Positions 9,229 to 21,316 are shown, numbered from the stretch's first letter. The stretch is 64,000 nucleotides of DNA from Vandiemenella viatica (GCA_031002005.1 JARYHS010008074.1:9618924-9682923); one strand, 5' to 3'. The notes: generated by a model from the sequence alone, not told the origin. Numbers and translations: made by a program.

Positions 9229-12200
9229 TTAGATCGTTATATTGTTTCTGACGACAAAGTTGTACAGAAGCCGGTATACTTTTAGGTTATATGAGGCTAG
9301 AAGATTTGTTATTGATGTAGGCAGTTGATGTCCCTCCCTTACCAAGTCACTTACGAGGGTGTCGCTAGCCGCGGTGAATTTGCATTTGGCAAAAAATATG
9401 AGGTCTGGTGTTTCTTCTTGATTGCTGTTACAGTCGTAAGTTGGGCTATCGACTACGTTCAGGCGATGGAGGTGTCGCCAGTGTCCGTGATTTGTTCTCA
9501 GGTGAAATATCGTTGTTACTAATTTTTTTGGACATGTACTTTTGTCGAACGACGGTTTAGAGGGGATATGTTGCTGTAGTGATTTTTAGAGTTTTCCTTT
9601 CGTCTGGGCTTCTGTCTTCCATCCTGGCTGCCGCGATGTCGTCAGTTTCTTTTTGAAGTAACTAAGGTAGTCGGAGTAGGATGCATAGAGGGGTTTCACT
9701 TCACCATTATAAGCTCCTTCCTTGGCGAGTGCATCTGCTGTTTTATTTCCCACTATCCCACAATGTGCTTTGATCCACGCCATAGTAACTGTCTGGCCCC
9801 TTTTCTCTGGAATGGATATCCAGTTTATAATGTCGGGGGCCACAGGATTTGGATGGGTGGTGATTGTGTGGTGCTGTAGGAGCTGCATTGCCGACATTGA
9901 GTCGGAGAGGATAATAACTGGTTTACGTTCAGAGTGGCTGGAATTCCGTAAGGCTTCTAAGATTACCGTTAGTTCCGCCGTCAGTATGCTTGCAGACTGA
10001 GGTAGCTTGTACTACCCGCACCTGTTTGTGAATGTTTCAACAAATGCACATCCTACTGCGTCTGCGATCTTAGATCCATCCATGTAATATATTAAAGCTT
10101 CTCCCCATTGCGCTTTGAACTGTGCCAATGTTGTGGTGATAGCCTGTGAGTTTCGTTGATTACAGATGTCTAACTGAATGTTTAGTTCTTTCATGAGATT
10201 ATTATAGTTTGTGGTGTAACATCCTATATGCCATGAGTTAGTAATTTGTTTCTGTAGGTGTTGTACGTTGACGTAGGTTGCTACTATTCACGGCATGGTC
10301 CTGTTAATCCAGTATCTGCTAGTGACACAGTCAATTCGCTTTCTAGGATTTGCGACCACCTCAGCAGTGCTTTCGTTGCGAGGTATTGCCTTCTAAGGTG
10401 TAATGGTGGCTCCTTAGCTTCTACCAGCAAACAGTTAGTAGGCGTCGAACCCATGGCCCCAAGACAGGAAAGCAGAATTTTGTATTGTACTCTACTGAGT
10501 TGGATAGTGTGTTATCTGACGCCGATCCATAAAAGAAACACCCGTAGTCAAGGATGAGTCGTTCGAGAACCCTGTAGAGGTGGATTGCAACTGTGGGTTC
10601 GGTGCCCCATCACACACCTGTTGTGGCTCGTATTACATTATATGATGCTTCGCAATTGTTCAGTATGTTCCTTATATGGGCCGACTGTTTCAATTCATTG
10701 TCGATTGTTAAGTCAAGGTATTTGACGTGAGGGCAGGTATACGGGCCTATTTGTAAACTCGTCATGGTAGGGATTCTGTGTCTAGTAAAGATACAGGTGG
10801 CTGTTTTGTGAGTAGATATCTCCATACCGTTGTTCAAAGGCCAGCTCTGTAGTCTTTGTAGAGTCCTGCTTAGCCTTCTTAAACACTCCTCGATTGAGTC
10901 CGCTTGGGTATAAATGCAAAGATCATATACATACTGTAATAGTGTTGCTCACTGGGTTATCAGATGCAAGTCGGCTGTGTAAATATTGAACAGGAACGGT
11001 GCCAGGATCGATTCCTGGGGCAGACCTTTATTAACACGTCGAAGTCCCAAAACTTTGCCGTTTTTCTTGACAATTAGCCACCTATTACGCAGTAGTGTGT
11101 ACAGTTGTGTTGCAAATGTTCCAGGTACTCCGATTTTTATCATCTTCTTCACTAGTATCGGCGATATTACGTTGTCATGTGCGTTTTTTAAATCCATTAA
11201 CACCACAACCATGTATTTGTTTCTACTAAGGGATAGCTGAGTGTCGACCAGCAGGTGGGCAAGTGTTTCTGTAGTTCCTGTGCCTTTCCTGAACCCCAAT
11301 TGAAGGCTTGGCAGGAGTGAGTGATTTTCAAACCACCATTCAAGCCATGATTTGATAAGTTTTTCTAGGCATTTGTACACACACGATAGTAATGTGATTG
11401 GTCTATAGGATGTTAGTTTGTCGGGACTCAAGGATGGTTTCTTTACGCTTACTATTTTTGCTGTCTTCATTTCTGTTATCTCTATGCTCTTTGACCAGAC
11501 TTGATTTAGTATTTCTAAGAGGAACAGTTTGGGAGCGGGAGGTAGATTGGCAAGCATAGGATAGGCGATGTTGTCTGGACCAGGAGCTGTTCCTTTACCT
11601 CCAGGTAATGCCCGGTTAAGTTTTTCAACGACTAATGGTTGAATGAGAATTTTACTGTAGGTGTTATCATTGTTATCTCTTGGTGAAACAGAATGCTTCA
11701 CCCATGGAGGCTCTAACGACATTAGTATTTCTTCCAGCACTGCTTCCGTTGGTTCTACCTCAGATTCGAATGTTTGCTGAGAGTTTTTGAATGTTCTAAT
11801 TTTCTTCCATAGTCTTCGTAGGGGCATACCTTTATTAAGAGTAGAGCATAATTCTTTCCAGGCAATTATCTTATTTTATTTAACAAGACGTTTAGCTTTT
11901 GCCTGGATCTTATTTAGAGTGAGGATGTTACTATCAGTCGCCGATCTCCGATATATGCATAGTGCTTCCTTCCTTCCAACATCTGCTGACAATCGTCATC
12001 CCATCACACTGTGTTTGCATGTTTAAGCGTAGTAAAGGGGTGCGTAACTGGGACGGCGAAAGAAACAGCTTTTTCAATTTTTTCTATGAAGATATTGTTG
12101 TCGCTCTCTACATCACCTCTCATTTCAAAATCCGCAAATACATGTGTTGCTGCTTCTCTATACCACTGCCAGTTTGCTTTTATTATATTCCATTTATAGT

Positions 12201-12871
12201 TTGGATATCTCGTCGAATCCTGTTACATAGTATCTGGGAAGGTCAGCAATAGTGGTAAGTTATCTGAGCCAAGGGGATGTTGAATTACAGACCAGTCTGT
12301 GGCCAAAGCGATGTTTGGTGACGCAAGGGTGATATCCATCGCGGAAGGAGATTCTGTTGGTCTACTGATTCTTGTTGGTGATCCGTCATTAAGTAGTATT
12401 AAATTACGTTCTTCCATTAATTGTACTGTAGTATAGACTGTCTTCAGTATAGCAGCCCCACATCGGGTGGTGGGCATTTAGGTCTCCGGTGACTATTAAC
12501 GGATCGTCAATTTGTCTGAGGGTGTAGTGAAGATCTTCCTTAGATAACGGTATTCCATGGGACTTGTACATAACCAGTACTGTGCCACGCTGGCCTTCGA
12601 GAGAGGTTTTAATTGCGCAACATTCTATATTGATTCCTCGTAGATCCAATGAGGCTTTGGTAAAGTGTCTATTGGAATGTACTAGGATGGCTATGCCAAC
12701 AAACCTGTCCTGTCAGTCATGGCGAATAATGTTAAATGAGAATCTCTCCTTGGATTTTAGCCATGTTTTCGTCAAAGTGCTGATGGGGATAGCATTTTCT
12801 TTCAAAAATTGCATGATACTTTCCTTGTTGGACCTAATAGACCATGCGGTCCGCTGCAAAATCTTCTCCAT
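9229..12871 (-). pseudogene. I-LINE ORF2: endonuclease, reverse transcriptase, RNase H
   Basis: The likely ATG at 12871 (MEKILQRTAWSIRSNKE) is 15 bp beyond the ORF1 stop. The endonuclease shows VTGDLNAHHPMWG near 12480-12515. The RT is long and open from 11827 to 10949: APGPDNIAYPML, SYRPITLLSCVYKCLEKLI, LGFRKGTGTTETL, LMDLKNAHDNV and GLPQESILAPFLFNIY. The YADD box has become YVYD near 10935. RNase H follows: YMDGSKIADAVGC (10075-10110), a DSMSAMQLL stretch, then WIKAHCGIVGNKTADALAKEG near 9725-9785. A C-terminal segment with HLHRLNVVDSP ends at a stop near 9229. Multiple frameshifts and the lost RT aspartates show it is inactive. Confidence 0.87.
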
Positions 12872-12886
12872 TATCCTGAGAGGTTA

Positions 12887-14619
12887 TCACTTTTTCTTCC
12901 ACCGTTCCATGCAGATTGCTTCTATAACCCTACTAAAGTTATCCCTTATCGCGGCGATTGGGAGTGTCCCTCCACCAGATTGTATTTGCTGTAGCAGCAT
13001 GGTAATGAAGTTAAGCATTATTTCTATTAGGCGACGCCTGTCTGGTATGGCTGGAGGACCCTCCATGCTATTGACGGTGCTGGTTATATTACTCTGTATG
13101 GGCATCGTTGGTCTTTGGCTTCGGATGTGATATTGCTGGTAATCTTCCAAGTTATTTTTATTGCTCTGTGTTGAAATCTGTTGAGGTCAGACGACTTCTG
13201 GATGGGTTCCCAGTGGTTCCTTGTTGTCTCGTCTGAATGGGCATGGGTTTGTTCCATGCAGTGGCTTGGACTGATTAAATTGCGGAAGTATCTTCAGAGG
13301 AAGCAACATGTTCTGCTGGCTAGGCAGTACCGGAGATTGTGAGGCTACCTGTAGAGAGGCTGCTGCCGCCTTTGTGTATGACCTATTGTCAAATGACGCT
13401 AGCTGGAAAGTTGGTAGTGTTTGACAGGAAGAGAGCGTCTGACCGGCAAAGGCGGAAATTCAGTAGGACTATTATACTGCAAGTCAACATTGGCTGCTGC
13501 TTGAGCGTAGGGTCTGTTCTCGTGTATTGCTGTGGCCTGGTCGAACTAACATTATTCAACGCCATATATTGCTTCATGGATCTCGCCTTCCGATAGGCGG
13601 GACACAGTCGATCGGTGGCTAAGTGTTGGCCAGAGCACAGAGCACACTGCGGTTGGGACGTTTTAGGACATGACTCGATTCTATGGTCGGATGCACAAAA
13701 ACTACAGCGCGTTTGACTGCGGCATTAATTGCAGCCATGACCGAAACGCAAACATTTATAACACTGGATTACCGTTGGGATATAGACCTCAACATTACAA
13801 CGAACCCTGTGAATGTAGACAAATTTAGGTAGTAATTGAGATCTAAATGTTACTATATATACGGTAAGTGATGTATGTTCCTGCTTACCTTGTTTTACTT
13901 TTTTTTTAGTGAACCGTCGAATACCTGCTACCTGGGCCTCACATTCTCACTAAGAGAGGTGTCTACACCCTGTTTGTGTATCATAAACTTTGTAATGTAA
14001 ACATCCATATTATTTCTAACGAAGACATCTGACGTTACGACGCTATTTGCCGCTGCACTATTGTTTGTTTCAGTTTTTATTCTGTTACGTCCAGAACCCG
14101 AGATATTGAAGAGTTGATTTGATCTTAAGATACCTTGCTCACGTAGTAGCTTTCCTATAACCATTGGATGTAACTGGCCTATGTTCTTCTCCTTACCCTC
14201 TACAAAAACTATAAATGGGCCGTTGTCGCTAGCGTCGTACTTGTAGCTAGATGTATTATGCTGCGGGTCCTGTAGATTGCTGCCGGCAATGGTGAGTGCG
14301 GTTGCCGCTGGTGTTGCTGGGGTTGCTGGTGCTGCTGTTGTAGTTGCTGGCGTTGTTGGTGTTGTGTTGGCAGTAGACATCGGCTGCTGAGCTGCTGAAT
14401 GTATCTCTGAGAGCCGTGCGACTTTCTCTGCTGCATGGGTTGATTTTCTTACGTCATCTTCTATTGGTACCTGGCGTTTAGCAGACTTGTTACTTATGCT
14501 TTGGCTACCAAGCATGGGATCGTCTGGCACCACACTGCACTGAAAATTCAGTCTCTGTTAAAATGACTTCATCAGTTTGTTGGTTGCTGCCTGTGTTAAA
14601 TATGGCTGCAGTTACCATC
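12887..14619 (-). pseudogene. I-LINE ORF1 (gag-like, three zinc knuckles)
   Basis: The likely ATG at 14619 starts MVTAAIFNTGSNQQ. A frameshift near 14540 leads into a long Thr/Ala/Pro-rich low-complexity stretch (14270-14400), then a compact domain (FIVFVEGKEKNIGQLHP) at 14160-14220. Near 13600-13770 are three CCHC-type knuckles: CYKCLRFGH (its last Cys displaced by a frameshift), CSFCASDHRIESC, and CALCSGQHLATDRLC. The last ~85 codons, 13150-12887, are open and end in a basic KKK tail. This is the usual order for I-clade ORF1 proteins, which bind element RNA. Several frameshifts inactivate it. Confidence 0.78.
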
Positions 14620-14925
14620 CCGGTTGGCGTGCCATTATGATTTTCAAGTTCTGATGTGTGGTCCTGAGGACCACAAGCTCCACCCTCGCCGTATATCCCA
14701 CTGAACGTTGTGAGTGACAGTCACACGGACCCGACTGTTATAAGAGAACGATTAATAACCAATTATTTTCACCGAGGACACAGTAGATTGTATTTCTTGG
14801 TAAACTGTTGAGTCTACCACACACACTACTTGTTTACCACAACCGTTTACAGTAGCTGGCTTCGGTTATGACTCTTCACCAGGAAACGTATACTACCGGG
14901 AAGTTGTTGCTCGAAGGAAGTGGTT

Positions 14926-15890
14926 GTAGATAAAATAGATGTGACTTATAGGAAGATTAAAAAGAATTTTGGAGAAATGAAGAAAAGAGGTATAAACATT
15001 ACAGCTGCCGATGGGAAACCTCTTCTAAGCTCAGAAGCTAAAGCCAACTAATGGAAGGAATACATAGCGAAACTGTATTATGGAGATGATATGAACTACA
15101 GTTTTTTGGAAAAACAAGTTGATGTCGACATTGATGACTTATGCGTTCCTGTTATGAGAACAGAATTTGAAAGAGCTTTGAATGATTTAAAATCAAATAA
15201 AACAGTTGGATTTGATGAGCTTCCTGCAGAACTTCTAAAATCTCTGGGAGAAGAAGAAATCCAATTGTTATTCAAACTTAAATCAAAAAGTTATGAAACA
15301 GGAGAGATTCCCACTTTTTAATATAAGTGTCATCTTTACACTTATGTAGAAGGCAGAAGCCGACAGATTTGAGAAATTTCACACTAGAAGTCTAACATCA
15401 AATTCTTAATAATTACTGACTAGAATAATATACAGATTCATGGAAAATGTAGTAGAATGGATAGTAGGTGAAAATCAGTTTGGGTTTAGGAAAAACCGCA
15501 ATAAAAAAGAAGCGATTCTAGCGTTATGATTAATACTTGAAGGGCGGATCAAGAAAAACAAAATTACTTTTATGGAGTTTGTTGATTTAGAAAGAGCTTT
15601 TGATAATGTTATTTGGGACAAGATGTTCAAAACAGTAAAGAAGTTGGGCCTAAAATAAGGAGATAGAAGAATACTTTATGATCTTTATAAGAATCATATA
15701 GCTATAATTAAAGTAGAGAATCATGAGAGACATGCTTCAGTTAAAAAGGGTGTGAGACAAGGTTGCAGTCTATCGCCATTAATATTCCACTTGTATGTAT
15801 GTAGAAGAAGCAATAAAGGAAACGAAAGAAAGATTTGAATGTGGCATTAGTGTTCAAAGATTAATCATTAAGGGAATCAACTGTAAGGTA
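14926..15890 (+). pseudogene. Outer RTE-like LINE reverse transcriptase, 5' half
   Basis: This continues the outer LINE after the I-LINE. The linker (VTYRKIKKNFGEMKKRGIN) leads to RT fingers in one open run from 15091 to 15321 (ALNDLKSNKTVGFDELPAELL). Later motifs appear in shifting frames: NQFGFRKNRNKKEAIL, FVDLERAFDNVIWDKMF and KKGVRQGCSLSPLIFHLYV. The last recognisable residues are VQRLIIKGIN near 15885. The YADD catalytic motif that should follow is missing, so the element is truncated here. Confidence 0.8.
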
Positions 15891-16880
15891 TTATAAAGGT
15901 CGATCTGACTAAAGACTCTCATGGTACACTATACATGATACTTGACTTATTTACCTTCTTCCACCCTTATTGGTTCAAAAAGAAATACTTATAATAAAAT
16001 TCTTATCCAAATGGTGGTTACTGGTGAATTCACTAATACAGTGTTATTACTACACAATTTGGCAAAACGCACCACAAATGACTTTCTAATTTCGGTTAAC
16101 GGAACCGCATAATTGAAGCACTCTGTTGTTTGGCATACTATAAATGTAACCTTAAGTTTGGAGGACTATACAAAAGCTTTCGTTGTCACTGTAATTGAAT
16201 GTCGATTTGACTGCTTTTCTATTGAGTTTTTGCCAATTAGTAATTGAAGTCTATCGAAATATTTCGTTCAAGTCAGTGCCACGCGCTACGAAAGTAAATA
16301 AATCACAGCGTTGGAATACGGAATTAACTCGCGATACGCCATTCTCATTCTGGTTTTTAACAAGTTCACATTATCTTCTGTTTGTTACAGGACCACTAAA
16401 AATAGGAAATTATGTGCAAGAAACCTTATTTCCTCCAAATATAATGAAAGTTGAGCTTAGTTGTAGTTCAGGGCTGCTGCACCCGTAATTATCGCAGGTG
16501 TCTCAGTAGCATTCCCTACAGTCTTTTCTCTCTATCTTCTCTATACAGTTCTATCAGCACTTAAGTTTTAAAAGTTCTATAATCATTGCCCGGAAGGTAA
16601 CATTCCAGAACTTTTATTCGAGATTTTCAGTATTATGCTGAGAATATATCTTTGCTTTTTCACTCGCCAGTAAACTTCCTCGTACATCAAGCAACATCTT
16701 TCGCAAAAAACAAAACAAAAAAACCTAAGGTTGTCTTGTGAAAACTATTGTAAAATAGACTACAATTAACAAAAACATCACCACTGGCTTTGAATAAATA
16801 ATCGATGTGTTAAATACGATGCAGAACACACTTACGCATCGATATCATCATATATATTATTTTTATAAGTTTTTTTTGTC
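15891..16880. other. Unrecognised AT-rich DNA
   Basis: No element or gene is recognised. One open frame at 16195-16488 (+, 97 codons) has no domain I can name and no splice context, so I do not call it a gene. The sequence may be host intergenic or intronic DNA, or old element debris. Confidence 0.4.
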
Positions 16881-17407
16881 ACAAGCCATTATCTCCCTTC
16901 ATACTTAACCGAAATCAATGAATGAGGTGACATTTAAAGCTTATGGTCTCCACTTTGGTCACATCATATTTTAAGAAAGAAATTTTTTGGAATTCGACCC
17001 TTAAAGGGCAAAAATGTCAATATTTCTAAAATGCTGAATTTGTGTTATCAGTCATTTATATCCCTGGATACCTATCTGAAATCGTTTAGTGAAGTATCAT
17101 TTTAAAGATTAAGATCTCCGCTTTGGTGACATCATATATTAAGACAGGATTTTTTTTTATTACGAGTAATTTATCTCCTTTGGATCATCATCGTTATCGT
17201 TAGGGACCATCTCTAGTTTCCCGGGTGTGGTTTACGGGTCTTGGTTGTTATAGACGATTGTTCTCCACCTTTTCCTGTCCAGAAAGGTTTCTCCTTTGGA
17301 TACCTAACCGAAATCAATAAATGACACATCCTTTTAAAGATTATGGTCTCCAATTAGGTAAAATCATAAATTAAGAAAGAATTTTTCGGAATTTTATGCT
17401 TAAAGCG
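16880..17407 (+). repeat. Three diverged tandem units, the third split by an insertion
   Basis: Units begin near 16882, 17050 and 17165. Each reads: catta/ttatctccc...ggata, then ACCGAAATCAATGAATGA-like, then TTTAAAG.TTATGGTCTCC, then ACATCATA.ATTAAGA. Unit length is about 125-170 bp and identity is low, so this is an old array. The third unit is interrupted by the 105-bp insertion at 17185-17289. Confidence 0.7.
17185..17289 (-). mobile_element. 105-bp 5'-truncated LINE-type fragment with 11-bp TSD
   Basis: An exact direct repeat TCTCCTTTGGA flanks the insert (17174-17184 and 17290-17300). Read on the minus strand, the insert ends in CGATAACGATGATGA, a trinucleotide tail of the kind seen on the RTE-like LINE at 8570. 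It is therefore a very short 3' end of a similar LINE or of a SINE using its machinery. Confidence 0.75.
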
Positions 17408-20075
17408 GTCGTGCATATGAGACAGTTCAGAGCCAAGTCCTTAGATTGCAGCAGCAGATATCACAGAGATGTCAATAAACTGTTTTTTATACTATAAGTA
17501 GCTTTTCGGATTTTTTTTCTGTTACGGAAACACTTTTTTTTTGCTACACAATTCCGGTGTAAACATTTTATGCACACTGCAACACGTTTCACAGAGATGT
17601 TGATATGCTGTGTGTATTTTGTTCAGGTTCGTTGTATTCTGTTAAGTTCAGTGACAGTTTTTCGTATATACAGTGTGTTTTAAATTTTCCTAACTGTTTC
17701 GTAATATGTTTTGATGCGCACCTATTACACTAAACAAATAAACATTTGCGACAAAAGTGTGGTTCTACTTTTCATTATATTAGAAGCATTCAACCTCACT
17801 ATTCACCGTATATTATTAGTGAAATTTTCGCACGGGTCGTCTGGTTATAACTTATAAATATTTAAGCAGAAGAAGTGGAAGGTTCAGACATTCGTTTTTC
17901 ATGCATTCGGTAATTAGCAAGCGACCTCAGCTCCGGGTGACATTGATTTCTGTAACTTTTAATACTGAAGTCTATCGGAAGATGTCGTTCAAGTCAGATT
18001 ATATTCAATATCGATTATGTTTATTTAATACTAGCAGAATACTAAGCGTTTCTCGATCTCTTTCTTATAAAAACGTTATGGGTCGGAGGAAACGGAAAGA
18101 TGTTATTAAGTAGCATAATGTTATTATCCCGAGAGGTCGATTAGAGAAGAATTAACCCCACCGTGTTTCTAATTTGACAGGTTAAAACATCTAAATCCCA
18201 TCCATTTGAGATACAAACGGGCGAAAAGTCATCCGACAAAAACAGCCAAATATCCTCGGTTCCGCAGAGGAATCCTGTAATGCCGAGGCTTTCGTTTGTA
18301 AAAGTTGTGTTGTAGCGAATCGAGCGGCAAATCCGCTACATACGGTGGGTTCTATCAACGAGACTGCCGTCGGTTCAGTTTTAACCGGCGTATGCATCAT
18401 TATGTTGATAGACAACTAGCGGTTTAATGTACTTCTACAGTTAGCTAGACTGATCGAAGCAGGTAATGCACCTGTTACTCGCTGCTTGAGACAAGAAACA
18501 AGGTTATAGCTAAGCAACTGTCCGTTCGCTAGTGCGGCTTAACTAGACAAGTTACTTATTGGAGGAAACGACCTCACTATTGAATGCTAATACTTTAATT
18601 CTTAACTAATGACAAGGTATTCTTGAAGAAAAACACACCTATCCAGTAAACTCTATAATTTATTCTATCACTTGATAAAAACATACGACATTACATAGAT
18701 CACACAATAAGACTGAAATCATGACGGCACAAACATTTACCTCATACTTCGTTATAGGCACATATACTCTCTTACGATAATCTAACAGTTACACAAGACC
18801 TATCCCTTGAAATGAGTGACTTCAATGACTGACTATAAATCTTTAAGCAACAAGCGTAGGAATATCAGATGGTTCGGTGTTACCTTAATTCTTGTAGATG
18901 TTTCTTGAGTCGAAGATGGTGGTAGACCCCCTGTTCAACTAGGTACAGAGCGTCGTCTGCTAGCATTAGCGGTGGAGGGGGCATCTCGCCCTATAATTGG
19001 CTAGACCATTCACGTGGTTACTTTTAGAGTTCATAACTGGCGTTCAGCAGTTCAACCCATACCACAGGGTGGGGACGGTAAATCTCACACACTCAGTGCT
19101 TACGAAAGGGAAACTTGCCACCCACGCATTTCCCAGGCTACACGAGTGAAACTTTCAGCGCTCAACCTTGAAGCTCGTTTGCTGTTACAACTTGACTCTG
19201 ATAACAAAGCTCGCTTCCTGTCCGGCCGACTGGGAACCTGGCTCGCTCGCCGAGGCCCACAGCTCAATAAAGACGACTGAAATCTAATAAATATTCCTTT
19301 CCTCTCAGATTGATAATCCAAAATTTGCACTATCGCTACAGTGTGAAAGGTTTTCTGCCGTACTTATGGTCGCAAGATATGAATTAAAAGCCTTCGAACG
19401 AATTACACATTGCTATTCAGAAATTATTCTGGAAGTCAGAATGCCTGCATCCACTGTGGCAAGAGAGTGCCGTATACGTAATTTCCCGTATAACCCCCCG
19501 CCGTGAACAAGCGATTGGCATCTGCATCAATGTGTCAATGTTCACAGACATTCAACACCGCGTGATACTCAATATGGAACGTACGACAGACGTAACCGGG
19601 CGGAAAGTGCGGTGAAATTTGGCGTTTATGTGATATGGTAGCAGAAGATAGACGCAAGTGCCTCTGCTAACAAAACAGCATCAGCTCCTCAACTCTACAT
19701 GACTGTAAAAAGGTTTCTTCTACAGTTAAGTCAATATTCCAGTTGTTAATACAGATGGTAGTTTTCAATTTTTTGCATTCTCCAAGACACAATGCATCGA
19801 AGTTGTGAGGAAGGCGCTGTGTAAGCTGGTCGTGGCTGTGTTTAAGTGGCATGTGCTGGGACCTCCTAACTGATCACTGGAAATGGTTACGTTCTGATAC
19901 TCAGAGGCTATATGCAGCCAATCACGGATTTCATATTTACCAACAACGATGAACTGTTCCAGGATGACAATGAGCCATCATTCACGATTGGTCTGAGTAA
20001 CATTCTGGTTAAGCATTTTATAAATGAGAAGCTACTTAGCTGGAAAAGTGTAAAGGTTGATATTCTATATATATA
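17408..20075. other. Unrecognised DNA without supported genes
   Basis: Short open frames (17901-18113 +, 18191-18415 -, 19014-19280 +, 19667-19852 -) show no domain I recognise and no splice context. The stretch 18940-19270 is somewhat more GC-rich than its surroundings but has no clear exon boundaries. Confidence 0.35.
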
Positions 20076-20174
20076 CAGGGTGTCCCAGAATTATCTTTAC
20101 AACTTTGACATTGAATAAATTAGGTTTGGAACGAGATATCACAATGCAGTTTTTTGCATTTTGAAGAGTATCTT

Positions 20175-20720
20175 TCAAAGTTTTGTTTCTGTCTCTAGAA
20201 TACTTCTTTGGAGCATCCCCTGATCAATTGTCGTAATTGCTGCAGAAATCCTCTGCCTGCGATCTGCCAAATTTCTAACCGGGGTTTGATGCACGATGTC
20301 TTTTACATATCCCAAAAGAAAGAAATCCAAGGGGGTTATGTCAGGTGAACGAGCCGGCCATTCAATTGGACCCCGACCAGGAAATTGTTTATCTAGAAAA
20401 TCACGGACATCATGAGCCCAATGCGGAGGTGCACTATCATGTTGGAAGATGACTGTTGGTTGAAGGACTTCCAGTTGCGGAACAACAAATTTTATTAGCA
20501 TAGCCTTTGATTGTCTTCTCAGCAAAGAAGAAGGGGCCAATGATTTGGTTGTGCATAACACCGCACAACACATTGGGCTGTCGCGCGCTCTCTCTCTCTC
20601 TCTCTCTCTCTCAATGCATGCGGAGGTTCAGAACCCCAAATTTGAATGTCGTGCTTGTTAAGTAACCCGTGTCTCTATAAACCAGGAAACACACTGAGCT
20701 TTTTCCTGTGGGGTGTACAT
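20175..20720 (-). pseudogene. Mariner-like transposase with internal deletion
   Basis: The ATG at 20720 starts MYTPQEKAQCVSWFIETRV, a helix-turn-helix N-terminus. The frame then jumps to WGSEPPHA, which belongs just before the second catalytic Asp, interrupted by a (GA)n microsatellite. From 20573 the C-terminal core is open: VIFQHDSAPPHW gives the second Asp, and SPDITPLDFFLLGYVKD the third, with 36 residues between them. That spacing differs from the DD34D of classical mariners, so I leave the subfamily open. Without the first Asp and most DNA-binding residues it cannot be active. Confidence 0.85.
20588..20612. repeat. (CT)n microsatellite inside the transposase remnant
   Basis: A pure CT run of about 25 bp lies within the deleted mariner-like transposase, at or near its deletion joint. 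Confidence 0.95.
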
Positions 20721-21102
20721 TTTCAATAAATGTGATGTAACTAGCTACTTGTCACCAAACTGCACCTGAAATGAAACAGAAAAAAAGTTTGAGAGATACT
20801 CTGTTACCTGCAAAAATCTGGATTGTGATATCTCGTTCCAAACTAAATTTATTCAATGTTCAAGTTGTAAAGATAATTCTGGGACACCCTGTATTTTAGA
20901 GCTTAATGAATTCTTCTCCTAATTTAGTTTTTGTGAGTTTCGCTGTGTGAAGCGGCATATTTGTAATGTTGCTTCGTTCGAATTCTCTCCTTTTTCTGCA
21001 AACAGCTCTAGTTCTTCAATCCCACGTGTGCCGCATCCTAACAGAACTTATTTCACATGATTTGGGCGCTATGTACGTGATATATTTTTCTGTTTGCTGC
21101 AG

Positions 21103-21316
21103 ACTGTGGTGGTGGAGTGCAGTGGAGCTGCCGCTGAGCGTGGGGGTGTGCGCGTGGCACCTGCTCGTCGGCCGAGGCTCCTTGCTGCGTCTGGCGCCCG
21201 CCGCCGCCTCTGAGCTGTGGTGGCTCGCGGCGCAGGTGGCTGCGGCGCCCGCCGCCGTCTTCGGCGGAGCAGCGGACACTGGCACCATGAGGGCTGGCCC
21301 CCTCACCGGGAGGAAA
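21103..21316 (+). CDS. Probable internal exon of a host membrane-protein gene
   Basis: A 214-bp GC-rich block in AT-rich DNA has a pyrimidine-rich acceptor (TTTTTCTGTTTGCTGCAG, ending 21102) and a good donor (AAA/GTAAGC at 21317). The open phase reads LWWWSAVELPLSVGVCAWHL at the start and PLTGRK at the end. Two hydrophobic stretches, SVGVCAWHLLVG and LWWLAAQVAAAPAAVFGG, suggest membrane segments separated by a short basic loop. I do not recognise the protein family. The exon leaves a split codon on the 5' side. Neighbouring exons are not visible in the window. A long-inverted-repeat element begins only 60 bp after the donor. Confidence 0.6.

Larger units (their letters stand above)
8648..14915 (-). 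mobile_element. I-clade LINE, about 6.27 kb, near full length, with TSD
   Basis: It is flanked by a 10-bp duplication with one mismatch (GGAAATGGTT 8638-8647, GGAAGTGGTT 14916-14925). The 3' end, at the left on the plus strand, is a (TAA)n tail at 8648-8661, the hallmark of I elements. It has a gag-like ORF1 with CCHC knuckles and an ORF2 carrying endonuclease, RT, RNase H and a Cys/His tail; the RNase H domain separates it from Jockey. A minisatellite fills the 3' UTR. It inserted into the outer RTE-like LINE. Confidence 0.88.
1990..15890 (+). mobile_element. Old RTE-like LINE, split into three segments by later insertions
   Basis: Segments 1990-2586, 8571-8647 and 14926-15890 read as one degraded LINE: endonuclease C-terminus, linker, then the RT fingers and first palm motifs. 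Removing the two insertions rejoins the reading frame in the linker (around the residues FRNQINKICKKF). It is cut off in the RT domain before the YADD motif. The C-terminal protein style of related copies in this window recalls RTE/BovB-type LINEs. Both breaks have direct repeats: AAATAAAC (2579-2586 and 8571-8578) and GGAARTGGTT (8638-8647 and 14916-14925). Confidence 0.75.
20076..20891 (-). mobile_element. Internally deleted Tc1/mariner-superfamily element, 816 bp
   Basis: Inverted repeats of about 70 bp start CAGGGTGTCCCAGAATTATC on both ends and are flanked by TA (20074-20075 and 20892-20893). The coding strand is minus. The element keeps the first ~25 codons and the C-terminal third of a transposase, so most of the DNA-binding region and the first catalytic Asp are deleted. 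The terminal CAGGGTGTCC is shared with the MITE at 5857-6336, although the rest differs. Confidence 0.87.

Noticed and set aside
16195..16488. 97-codon plus-strand open frame as a gene
   Set aside because: No recognisable domain, no splice sites, AT-rich composition like its surroundings; this length is expected by chance.
19014..19280. 88-codon plus-strand open frame as a gene
   Set aside because: Slightly GC-richer and open, but no domain and no convincing acceptor or donor.
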